Of a stretch of 34,841 nucleotides of DNA, positions 23,189-30,131 are shown in pieces. Each line of letters opens with the position of its first letter. Positions within the stretch are counted from its first letter, which is position 1. The DNA is from JAKAVK01 sp964419095 (GTDB lineage Archaea; Micrarchaeota; Micrarchaeia; Micrarchaeales; CABMGC01), in NCBI GenBank assembly GCA_964419095.1, contig CAYQOG010000008.1, positions 1 through 34,841 on the forward strand, given 5' to 3'. The notes under the pieces were generated by a model, which was not told the origin of the DNA, did no database searches, and saw only the letters and a list, made by a program, of their open reading frames with translations. The position numbers were made by a program, and so were the translations under genes.

Positions 23189-25381
23189 TTGGTAAGGAAA
23201 GAACTCGTGGTAGAGGAAGTCGCAAAGATCATGGGCAACGTAGCCCAGATCAGGAACGTCGCGATAATAGCGCACGTCCACCACGGAAAGACCACGCTCA
23301 CTGATTCGCTGCTCGCAAGGGCAGGGATAATTTCGAAGACAGTAGCTGGAGAAGCGCTCTACACCAACTACGAAGCGATAGAAAAAGACAGGAGAATGAC
23401 CATCAAATCTGCAAACATCTCCCTAGGCTTCAACTACAAGGACGTAGAGTACATAATCAACCTGATAGACACGCCGGGCCACGTCGACTTCGGCGGACAC
23501 GTAACAAGGTCAATGAGGGCGGTTGACGGAGTGGTTCTAGTTGTGGACCCTGTCGAGGGAATAATGCCTCAGACCGAAACGGTACTCAGGCAGGCGCTCC
23601 AGGAAAGGGCAAAGCCCGTCCTATTCGTAAACAAGACAGACAGGCTGCTCAACGAGCTTAAGCTTACTCCAGAGCAGGCATTCGAGAGGCTCCTGCACCT
23701 CATAAACGATATCAACAAACTCATAACAAGATTCGCTCCTGAGGAATTCGCAAAGGTATGGCAGGTAAGCGTCGAGGGAGGCAGCATCTGCTTCGGCTCT
23801 GCGTACAAGAAGTGGGCGATCTCGAAGCGAATCATGGAGAAATATAAAGTTACATTCAAGGACATATGGGATCTCACAGCGAAGAACGACGAGAAGAAGC
23901 TTCAGGAGGTTGCTCCGATAGACGAGGCTGTGCTTTCCATGATAATAGAGCACATGCCGACGCCTGGAGAGGCGCAGAAGTACAGGATACCACACCTCTG
24001 GCACGGAGACCTCAACAACGTTGACGGAAAGAGCATGATGGAAGTCAACAGGATGGGCCCGGTATGCATGATACTATTCGGGATAAACTACGACAAGCAG
24101 GCCGGAGAGATAGCAATAGGAAGGGTTTTTTCGGGCACGGTGAAGAAAGGAGTGGATGTCTACGTTACGGGAATGCCCGATCCGCAGAAGGTGCAGACAG
24201 TCAGCCTTTACATGGGTCCAGAAAGGGTCTCGATAGAAGCTGTGCCTGCAGGCAACATAGTGGCAGTTGTAGGATTGAAGAATCCGTCAATAGGTGACAC
24301 GGTAAGCGAGAACAACATTGAGCCGTTCGAGCAGATAAAGCACTATTCGCAGCCGGTAGTCACGAAGGCAATAGAGGCCAAGGACACGCGAGACATGACA
24401 AAGCTGATAGAGGCGCTCAGGGAGCTCACAAAGGGGGACCAGACGATACTCGCTGAATTGAACCAGGAGACAGGGGAGCACCTGGTCAGCGGCATGGGAG
24501 AGCTTCACCTCGAGATAATAGAGACGAAGATAAGGGACGATTTCAAGATCCCGATAATAACAAGCGAACCCATAGTGGTCTACAGGGAGACGATTGAAAG
24601 AACCGTTGAGAATGTTGAGGGAAAATCACCGAACAGGCACACGCGTTTCTACATTGACATATCTCCTCTTCCACAGGCAGTAGTAGACATGATAGAGAGC
24701 GGAGAACTGAAGGATGGGAAGCCGAAGGGAAAGGCGTACGTTGAGCCTCTGATAAAGGCAGGGCTGACAAGAGAGGAGGCCAAGGGTCTCGTAGACGTTT
24801 CAAACAGGAGCATACTGCTCGACGCCACAAAGGGAGTGCAGTATCTCAACGAAGTAATGGAGCTGCTCATCGAAGGATTCGAGGAGGCGGTAAAGGACGG
24901 ACCCCTCGCACGAGAAAAGGTCTCGGGAATAAAGGTTTCCATAACAGATGCAACGATACACGAGGACCCTGTTCACAGAGGCCCTGCACAGGTCATTCCT
25001 GCAATGAGAAGGCCTATATATGCGGGTATGCTCACCGCGGGAGTGGTGCTCATGGAACCGAAGCAGAAATTCACGATAAACATAGGACAGGAGCATCTTT
25101 CCGACGTAATTTCATTCCTGCAGGGGAAGAGAGGCCAGGTCATGGATATACAGCAGGAAAATGAAAATGTAACGATAATAGCAAAACTGCCTGTCGCGGA
25201 AGTAATCAAGGGCTTCTCAAACGAGATGAGAGGCCTCACGCAGGGAAAGGCGATCTGGTACCCTGAATATGCGGGATACGAGAAACTGAACAAGGAATTG
25301 CAGGACAAGGTAGTAAAGGAAATAAGAAAGAGAAAGGGAGTACCCGAGAACCCGCCGACGCCAGAATCCTTCATGGACTGA
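23189..25381 (+). CDS. fusA: elongation factor 2 (aEF-2), TTG start, with altered GTPase motifs
   Basis: aEF-2 drives translocation. From TTG 23189, with AAGGTGAT just before it, the protein has 730 residues. The alignment with archaeal EF-2 begins at VRKELVVEEVAKIM, so the upstream part of the frame, which overlaps S7, is excluded. G3 (DTPGHVDFGGHV) and G4 (NKTD) are present. Two motifs are unusual: G1 reads AHVHHGKTT at 28-36, with His where Asp is usual, and the switch I motif RGIT reads RRMT at 68-71. The diphthamide histidine is retained as His596 in HEDPVHRGPAQ. Domains III-V look normal, with HLVSGMGELHLEI and GQEHLSDVISFLQGKRGQV. It is last in the operon and is followed by a hairpin terminator. 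Confidence 0.95.
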   Translation: MVRKELVVEEVAKIMGNVAQIRNVAIIAHVHHGKTTLTDSLLARAGIISKTVAGEALYTNYEAIEKDRRMTIKSANISLGFNYKDVEYIINLIDTPGHVDFGGHVTRSMRAVDGVVLVVDPVEGIMPQTETVLRQALQERAKPVLFVNKTDRLLNELKLTPEQAFERLLHLINDINKLITRFAPEEFAKVWQVSVEGGSICFGSAYKKWAISKRIMEKYKVTFKDIWDLTAKNDEKKLQEVAPIDEAVLSMIIEHMPTPGEAQKYRIPHLWHGDLNNVDGKSMMEVNRMGPVCMILFGINYDKQAGEIAIGRVFSGTVKKGVDVYVTGMPDPQKVQTVSLYMGPERVSIEAVPAGNIVAVVGLKNPSIGDTVSENNIEPFEQIKHYSQPVVTKAIEAKDTRDMTKLIEALRELTKGDQTILAELNQETGEHLVSGMGELHLEIIETKIRDDFKIPIITSEPIVVYRETIERTVENVEGKSPNRHTRFYIDISPLPQAVVDMIESGELKDGKPKGKAYVEPLIKAGLTREEAKGLVDVSNRSILLDATKGVQYLNEVMELLIEGFEEAVKDGPLAREKVSGIKVSITDATIHEDPVHRGPAQVIPAMRRPIYAGMLTAGVVLMEPKQKFTINIGQEHLSDVISFLQGKRGQVMDIQQENENVTIIAKLPVAEVIKGFSNEMRGLTQGKAIWYPEYAGYEKLNKELQDKVVKEIRKRKGVPENPPTPESFMD

Positions 25382-25419
25382 TCCTATTTCGCAGATGGAG
25401 CACGATAGGGATTGCACGA

Positions 25420-25444
25420 TGCAGCCCTTGCGGGCTGCACTTTT
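25420..25444. terminator. hairpin terminator between EF-2 and the convergent unknown gene
   Basis: TGCAGCCC (25420-25427) and GGGCTGCA (25432-25439) form a perfect 8-bp stem with a four-base loop, followed by CTTTT. It lies 38 bases after the EF-2 stop and next to the stop of the opposing gene, so it may serve both. Confidence 0.55.
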
Positions 25445-26627
25445 AAGTCACCCCACCCTCTGTGTCCTGTCCCCTAAGAAGCACATGCATCCTGCCTATC
25501 AGGGCGTGCTTTAGCTCAGTTCTGAGAACAAGCGTAAGCGCCTCCTTCTGTTCTCTCTTTCCGAGGTATCGCTTTGCGACTATTTGGGCCGCAAGCGAGC
25601 TGCCATTGTGCATGTGAGCGGCGAACGCTTCTCTTGCAGCTTGGAGACCGTCTTCTGGATTAGGCACTGGAAGCCTCTGTTTTGCACGCGCTGCAGCGGA
25701 TACAAGTCCCGGCCCAGTCAGCGAGAGCGGACGCATGAGGACCTCAGCCTCCTTGAACTTTGCTGAGCCTGCTCCTCCCTCCTGCAGGTTATGTTTGGCT
25801 GCCATCCCATTTGTATTGATGAATGCGGCCGTTGTGGTGGTGAGTGTGAATCTGCCTTCCGATACTTCCTGGGCAATTTCAGGGAAGCCATTGGAGCTTG
25901 CAAGCTTCATGGCTTCGGAATTGCGCCCCATTCCTACGAGCATTGATACTGCAAGTTCCGTCAGTTCCCTGCCATCTCCCTGGCCATGGAATACCGCATG
26001 CGTTATTATTTGCTGCACCATATTACGCCCTTCCCAGAAATTTGAGGGCTTGATGTCGAACTCTACGGTTACTGCCATTGCCTCCCTTATTGCGCCTGCC
26101 TCCAGGAAGCACTTCAGTGATGCCTTTGCTGCAGCATCGCTCCTTGAGCGCCTGGCATCGCGAATCAGGGGCTCCAGCCTGTCGATTATTCCCTTGGATG
26201 CACTACCTCCCTTCTCGATTGCGCTGTTGATTGTGCGGTTAAGCTGTTCGGGGGTGCACCCGTTCTTCAGGGTTGCCCGGAGGTTTCTCAACGCCTGTCG
26301 GTTTGAGGCATCGACTCCTTGAATGGATTCAAGGCTCATCTCAATGCTCTTCAGCTTGCGCTTTATCTTCTTCTTGAACGCAAATCCCAGATTCGTGTCT
26401 CTCGCTATACGTGCGGCGGCGAGATAGTGGGTTCCAGCTGCAACATAGTCATTACCGAATTGGGTTGCCGCATACGCCAGCTGAGTCCTGTAATTGTCTT
26501 TGTCTCGCCTCCTCAGGTCAGTATCCTGAAATGCGCTGCCGTTTCCGTTTGAGTGGGATGGACCAACGAACGGAAGAGAAGAAGAGTTTTTGCCCTGAAT
26601 CTTTGTGGCGGTTCCCGTCACCGTCAT
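25443..26627 (-). CDS. unrecognised protein, probably alpha-helical repeats
   Basis: I do not recognise this 394-residue protein. Residues 1-45 are polar and low-complexity (Ser, Asn, Gly-rich). The rest is helical and Ala/Leu-rich with hints of TPR-like units, for example AYAATQFGNDYVAAGTHYLAAARIA near residue 51 and ELAVSMLVGMGRNSEAMKLA near 225. A short basic stretch (KKKIKRKLK) lies near residue 84. There is no signal peptide, membrane segment or catalytic motif. A GGAGGT at about 26650-26655 lies 21 bases before the ATG, too far for a normal ribosome-binding site. TATTAAAA just beyond it could be a TATA box, so the transcript may be nearly leaderless. It is inserted between two translation operons. 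Codon use looks like that of the core genes. Confidence 0.65.
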   Translation of the reverse strand: MTVTGTATKIQGKNSSSLPFVGPSHSNGNGSAFQDTDLRRRDKDNYRTQLAYAATQFGNDYVAAGTHYLAAARIARDTNLGFAFKKKIKRKLKSIEMSLESIQGVDASNRQALRNLRATLKNGCTPEQLNRTINSAIEKGGSASKGIIDRLEPLIRDARRSRSDAAAKASLKCFLEAGAIREAMAVTVEFDIKPSNFWEGRNMVQQIITHAVFHGQGDGRELTELAVSMLVGMGRNSEAMKLASSNGFPEIAQEVSEGRFTLTTTTAAFINTNGMAAKHNLQEGGAGSAKFKEAEVLMRPLSLTGPGLVSAAARAKQRLPVPNPEDGLQAAREAFAAHMHNGSSLAAQIVAKRYLGKREQKEALTLVLRTELKHALIGRMHVLLRGQDTEGGVT

Positions 26628-26692
26628 ACACCATATCCGATTTGGATTACCTCCTTTTAATACTTTGCTAGTCTTTTAGGCATGTTGAAACG

Positions 26693-26706
26693 TTTATAAG
26701 TTTATA
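26693..26706 (+). promoter_or_regulatory. TATA box of the L7Ae-S28e-L24e operon
   Basis: TTTATAAGTTTATA lies 76-89 bases before the L7Ae start. Transcription would begin near 26720-26728, so the leader would hold exactly the hairpins described next. Confidence 0.5.
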
Positions 26707-26724
26707 GGAGCAATATAATCTTCA

Positions 26725-26777
26725 TCTATCATTTACTCGATAGAGCAACTTATTGTTGCACCGATGAAATGAGGTGT
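26725..26777 (+). promoter_or_regulatory. L7Ae leader with competing hairpins over the ribosome-binding site
   Basis: Three stems are possible: TCTATC/GATAGA (26725-26730 with 26739-26744), GCAAC/GTTGC (26745-26749 with 26755-26759) and GCACC/GGTGT (26758-26762 with 26773-26777). The last encloses GATGAAATGA and buries the GGTG ribosome-binding site. It shares bases 26758-26759 with the second stem, so the two exclude each other. The loop has two UGA units that could form the G-A pairs of a kink-turn or k-loop, the structure bound by L7Ae. Autoregulation of L7Ae through its leader has been reported in Sulfolobus; here it is inference. Confidence 0.4.
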
Positions 26778-26781
26778 CGAA

Positions 26782-27291
26782 ATGGCAAAATCCTATGTGA
26801 AGTTCGAAGTATCGAAAGATGTGGCAGGTAAGATAGCGGAAACGCTGAGATTGGCAAAGCAGAGCGGGACCATACGCAAGGGCGCTAACGAAGTGACCAA
26901 GAGCGTAGAGCGCGGACTCGCGAACTTTGTTGTGATCGCTGAAGACGTTGATCCGGAGGAAGTGGTGATGCACATACCCAAGCTCTGCGAAAGCAAGAAG
27001 ATCGCATTCGCATATCTTCCAACAAAGCTTGATCTTGGAAAGGCGATAGGAATAAACGTTCCTTGCGCCGCTGCTGCCATAGAGAAGCCTGGTGAGGCCG
27101 AGCGACCGATGAAGGACGTAATCGCAAAGCTCACGGGAAAGAGCGCGGGAGCCGAAAAGGCTGCTGAACCTGCAAAGCCTGCAGCTGCAACCGCAGCCGC
27201 ACCTGCTGCAGCTGCAAAGCCTGCACAGCACAAGCCCAAGAAGGAGGCGCCTGCTGCCGGAGCCGCACCTGCACCGGAGGCTAAGCAATAA
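26782..27291 (+). CDS. rpl7ae: ribosomal protein L7Ae with C-terminal Ala/Pro/Lys extension
   Basis: L7Ae binds kink-turns in 23S rRNA, box C/D and H/ACA guide RNAs, and RNase P RNA. The first 120 or so residues match the family: LRLAKQSGTIRKGANEVTKSVERG, ANFVVIAEDVDPEEVVMHIPKLCESKKIAFAYLPTKLDLGKAIGI and CAAAAI. A low-complexity tail of about 45 residues follows (Ala, Pro, Lys), which the usual protein of about 120 residues lacks. The ATG is preceded by GAGGTG at 26771-26776. It heads the operon with S28e and L24e, a conserved archaeal order. Confidence 0.95.
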   Translation: MAKSYVKFEVSKDVAGKIAETLRLAKQSGTIRKGANEVTKSVERGLANFVVIAEDVDPEEVVMHIPKLCESKKIAFAYLPTKLDLGKAIGINVPCAAAAIEKPGEAERPMKDVIAKLTGKSAGAEKAAEPAKPAAATAAAPAAAAKPAQHKPKKEAPAAGAAPAPEAKQ

Positions 27292-27305
27292 TCTTTGTGA
27301 TCTGA

Positions 27306-27530
27306 ATGGCTGAGGAGAAGAAGCTCGAAGGATGGCTTGCAGAAGTGGTAGAAGTAGCACCTAGGCGAACAGGCATCTACGGAGAGATAAAGCAGATCCT
27401 CGGAAAGATTCTCGAAGGACCCGACAAAGGCCGCGTCATAAGGAAGAACATAGCGGGCAAGGTCAAGGTCGGCGATTTAATCAGACTGGGCGACACAAGC
27501 AGGGAGGACAAGCCGATAAGGGCAAGATGA
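27306..27530 (+). CDS. rps28e: 30S ribosomal protein S28e
   Basis: This is a 74-residue beta-barrel protein near the mRNA exit region of the small subunit. AEVVEVAPRRTGIYGEIKQI, GPDKGRVIRKNIAGKVKVGDLIRLGDTSRE and the basic C-terminus match S28e over the full length. It starts 14 bases after the L7Ae stop and is followed by L24e after four bases. Confidence 0.95.
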   Translation: MAEEKKLEGWLAEVVEVAPRRTGIYGEIKQILGKILEGPDKGRVIRKNIAGKVKVGDLIRLGDTSREDKPIRAR

Positions 27531-27534
27531 TAAG

Positions 27535-27711
27535 ATGAAATGCTCATACTGCACCTCTGAGATAGAGAAGGGAACGGGACTCGAATACGTCAAGAGGAAC
27601 GGAGCAATAAGGTACTACTGCTCGGACAGATGCTACAAATACGCAGAAGTCTTAAAGAGAAAGCCCAACAAGAAGGAGATTGCAGGCCCTTCAAAGGCAA
27701 AGAAAGCCTAG
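27535..27711 (+). CDS. rpl24e: 50S ribosomal protein L24e
   Basis: This 58-residue protein has a zinc finger with Cys3, Cys6, Cys29 and Cys33 (MKCSYC and YYCSDRCYKYAEVLKRKPNK). L24e is normally 55-65 residues and binds near the subunit interface. Its position after L7Ae and S28e is the conserved archaeal order; nucleoside diphosphate kinase, which often follows, is absent and the Fic gene takes its place. The usual GTG(I/T) stretch is present as GTGLEYV. Confidence 0.93.
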   Translation: MKCSYCTSEIEKGTGLEYVKRNGAIRYYCSDRCYKYAEVLKRKPNKKEIAGPSKAKKA

Positions 27712-27730
27712 TTCTAGAGTGTTTTCTAAT

Positions 27731-27823
27731 AACTACTAATAACTACTAATAACTACTAAATTAGTAGATAGATTTATATACCAGTTGTTACTAATAACTA
27801 CTAATTACTACTAAATTAGTAGT
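27731..27823. repeat. duplicated operator array upstream of the Fic gene
   Basis: Two similar blocks of about 38 bases (27731-27768 and 27786-27823) each contain three 10-bp units close to AACTACTAAT and end in the palindrome CTACTAA-A-TTAGTAG (27753-27767 and 27808-27822; the second extends one base pair further on each side). The palindrome centres are 55 bases apart and the blocks flank the TATA box. The 10-bp period equals one helical turn, so bound protein would lie on one face of the DNA. This looks like a repressor operator, probably for the Fic protein's own winged helix. Confidence 0.7.
27773..27780 (+). promoter_or_regulatory. TATA box of the Fic gene
   Basis: TTTATATA lies between the two operator blocks, 59-66 bases before the TTG start. 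Transcription would begin near 27800, inside the second block. Confidence 0.6.
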
Positions 27824-27838
27824 CCAGTAGGGGAGAAC

Positions 27839-29182
27839 TTGAAAATTCCACAAAAACCGCCTAACCAAGCTGAAATCTTAGATATAATGTCAAAAAGAAC
27901 CGACAAGAAGGAGATAGAAGCTATTAGTCCATATGTAGAGCTAGTCAATTCTAAATATCTACATTGGGACGAACTTCCAATGCGCTTCAAGAACGAAAAT
28001 ATTGACTTAAAGCTGCTATGGAGTTATGTATGGTTCGCAAGAGAGTTCAATAAAAAGAATTTGAAGTTTGATAGCGCCACATTACGATATCTGCAAACTC
28101 CTCTGATTGAAAAGGCCCTCCATACACTAGATATGCAAATTGGAAGTAAGATAGATATTGATGCACAAATGCCTTCAACTACCATGCAAAAGAAGTATCT
28201 GATAAATTCTCTTATGGAAGAGGCGATAGCATCTAGTCAGCTAGAAGGTGCGGCTACTACAAGAAAAGTAGCAAAGAGGATGCTACAGGAAAATCGGAAA
28301 CCACATAGTCACTCAGAACGAATGATTCTTAATAATTATATTACAATGCGATTCATAAAGGAGAATGCAAAGCAGGGACAGTTATTAACAATAGATTTAA
28401 TCAAACAAATACAAGTCCTGATAACAAAGGATACATTAAAGGAAAAATCGCACGAAGGAACCTTTAGAGTCGATAACGAAGTTAAAGTGTTTTGGCAGGG
28501 CCAGGAGATTTATCAACCGCCTGACTATAAACTAATTGATCAGCTTATGAAGGGCGCGTGCGATTTTGCAAATAGTGAATCTTCTGATTATTACATACAC
28601 CCGATAATAAAGGCGATTGTTCTTCATTTTATGATAGGTTATATACATCCATTTAACGATGGAAATGGCAGAACTGCAAGGGGAATATTTTATTGGTACT
28701 TAATAGCTCAAGGTTATGACTATCTCGAGTACATAGCCGTATCAACAGCAATCAAATCTGCACCTGCAAAGTATGCGAGAGCATATCTTTTTGCAGAAAC
28801 AGATAACAACGACGTTACATACTTTGTGAAATTTAATCTGCGGGCTCTTAGTATAGCAGTGGATTTGTTTAATAGATACATAGAAAAGACTAAAAGGGAA
28901 AATAGAAAAATTATAGAGACAATAAGGAGTAATCCAAAATTAGGTTTTAGACAAGCAGACGTTATAGTGAATTTATCAAAAACCGATAGACAAATAACTA
29001 TGGCGGAAATGCAAGGGCTATACCACATAACCTACGAAACTGCACGAACAGATTTGTTAGATTTGGTTAAACTAGGGTATATGCACAAGTACAAAGTTGG
29101 CAGACAATTCTTCTTTGATGTAGATAAAGAAAAGTGTATGGAACTGGGTAGTTTAAAGGGTACTAACGATAAAAAAGTATAA
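27839..29182 (+). CDS. Fic-domain protein (AMP transferase type) with C-terminal winged helix
   Basis: Fic proteins usually transfer AMP from ATP to a hydroxyl on a target protein. The complete active-site motif HPFNDGNGRTAR lies at 270-281. The inhibitory motif SSQLEG at 132-137 fits (S/T)xxxE(G/N) and lies before the Fic core, so activity is probably self-restrained. Residues 370-425 resemble a winged helix-turn-helix (ADVIVNLSKTDRQITMAEM, then YETARTDLLDLVKLGYM), a common C-terminal addition. The TTG start has GGGGAG about six bases before it. The gene is clearly AT-richer than its neighbours and interrupts a run of housekeeping genes, which suggests acquisition. No antitoxin gene is nearby. 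The upstream operators suggest autoregulation. Target proteins are unknown. Confidence 0.9.
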   Translation: MKIPQKPPNQAEILDIMSKRTDKKEIEAISPYVELVNSKYLHWDELPMRFKNENIDLKLLWSYVWFAREFNKKNLKFDSATLRYLQTPLIEKALHTLDMQIGSKIDIDAQMPSTTMQKKYLINSLMEEAIASSQLEGAATTRKVAKRMLQENRKPHSHSERMILNNYITMRFIKENAKQGQLLTIDLIKQIQVLITKDTLKEKSHEGTFRVDNEVKVFWQGQEIYQPPDYKLIDQLMKGACDFANSESSDYYIHPIIKAIVLHFMIGYIHPFNDGNGRTARGIFYWYLIAQGYDYLEYIAVSTAIKSAPAKYARAYLFAETDNNDVTYFVKFNLRALSIAVDLFNRYIEKTKRENRKIIETIRSNPKLGFRQADVIVNLSKTDRQITMAEMQGLYHITYETARTDLLDLVKLGYMHKYKVGRQFFFDVDKEKCMELGSLKGTNDKKV

Positions 29183-29193
29183 TCTCTTGCAGG

Positions 29194-30129
29194 TCATTTC
29201 GTGACTATAGTGCACGAATCCTTCTCGACTATCATTTCCTTCTCTGCCTGAGAAACCATTCCTTTCTTTCTCTCGAAAAGTACTGGGAATTGTTCTAGCG
29301 CGTCTGAGTATGAAAGCTCGGTCAACGCCCTTCTTATTGCAAAGTCGCTTATTCCTTTCATCTCTTTGTGCAGCCATCTTGCCGCAAATGGATATGTCAT
29401 GTATCGTTCGTCTATGAATGCAGCCACAGCGCGCGTGTCATTTGACCTTATTGCAGGGTTCCCTGTCTTCTGGAATATCTCGACCAGCTCGCCCTCCTTT
29501 ACATATCCTTCGCCGTTGGTCATGAACGGCTCAATTGCGATTACCTGCCCTTCCTCCAATTCAGTAGTATCGCCGTTGTCATAATTCGGGATGAAGACGC
29601 TTGCATGTAGTTCATGCTGTTCTACTCCATGGCCTCCGAGGTTCTTTATTGGTGAGAATCCGTAGCTCTTCGCGACTTTCTCTATCTCCGCTCCGATCTC
29701 ATTGACAGCTCTTCCTGTCTTGACCATGCTTATAGCCTTTTCAAGTGCAGACTCGCTTGCCTCTACCAGCTTTCCATAGTTGCCGGAGAGATCCACAGTA
29801 ACTGCACAGTCACCAAGATAGTGCCCTTTCCTTGCACCAACATCAAGTTTCACTAGCCCTTTCTCAGGTATTACTGACTTGTCATCAGGAGTAGGCGTAT
29901 AGTGCGCGGCATTCTCATTTATAGAAATGTTTACAGGAAATGCAAGATCAAACATTGACTCGTTCATATGCTTCTCTATTGCTTCTGCAATGTCTAGGAG
30001 CTTGGCTCCTGATTTTATGAGGCTCTTGCCATGCTGCAACGCTGCATACGATGCCTTGCCTACTTCCTTGATCACATCGTAGTCGTAATCGTCTTTCTCT
30101 TCGTGGATATGTTCGTGTTTGTGTTCCAT
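29194..30129 (-). CDS. map: methionine aminopeptidase, type II
   Basis: It removes the initiator methionine from new proteins. Metal ligands can be placed in KLDVGARKGHYLGDCAVTVD (two Asp), HGVEQHELHASVFIPN (His), AIEPFMTNGEG (Glu) and the C-terminal region ending EKDSCTIVT. The helical insertion between EPFMT and the end identifies type II. The first 18 residues, MEHKHEHIHEEKDDYDYD, are rich in His, Glu and Asp and are unusual for archaeal members. ATG 30129 lies two bases after the polymerase stop; the TTG at 30135 overlaps that gene and is less likely. The two genes are probably translated together. Confidence 0.93.
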   Translation of the reverse strand: MEHKHEHIHEEKDDYDYDVIKEVGKASYAALQHGKSLIKSGAKLLDIAEAIEKHMNESMFDLAFPVNISINENAAHYTPTPDDKSVIPEKGLVKLDVGARKGHYLGDCAVTVDLSGNYGKLVEASESALEKAISMVKTGRAVNEIGAEIEKVAKSYGFSPIKNLGGHGVEQHELHASVFIPNYDNGDTTELEEGQVIAIEPFMTNGEGYVKEGELVEIFQKTGNPAIRSNDTRAVAAFIDERYMTYPFAARWLHKEMKGISDFAIRRALTELSYSDALEQFPVLFERKKGMVSQAEKEMIVEKDSCTIVTK

Positions 30130-30131
30130 AG

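Noticed and set aside
27721..27823. Short direct repeats that might look like a CRISPR array
   Set aside because: The units are 10 bp without spacers, surround a TATA box and include palindromes, so they are operator-like and not CRISPR.
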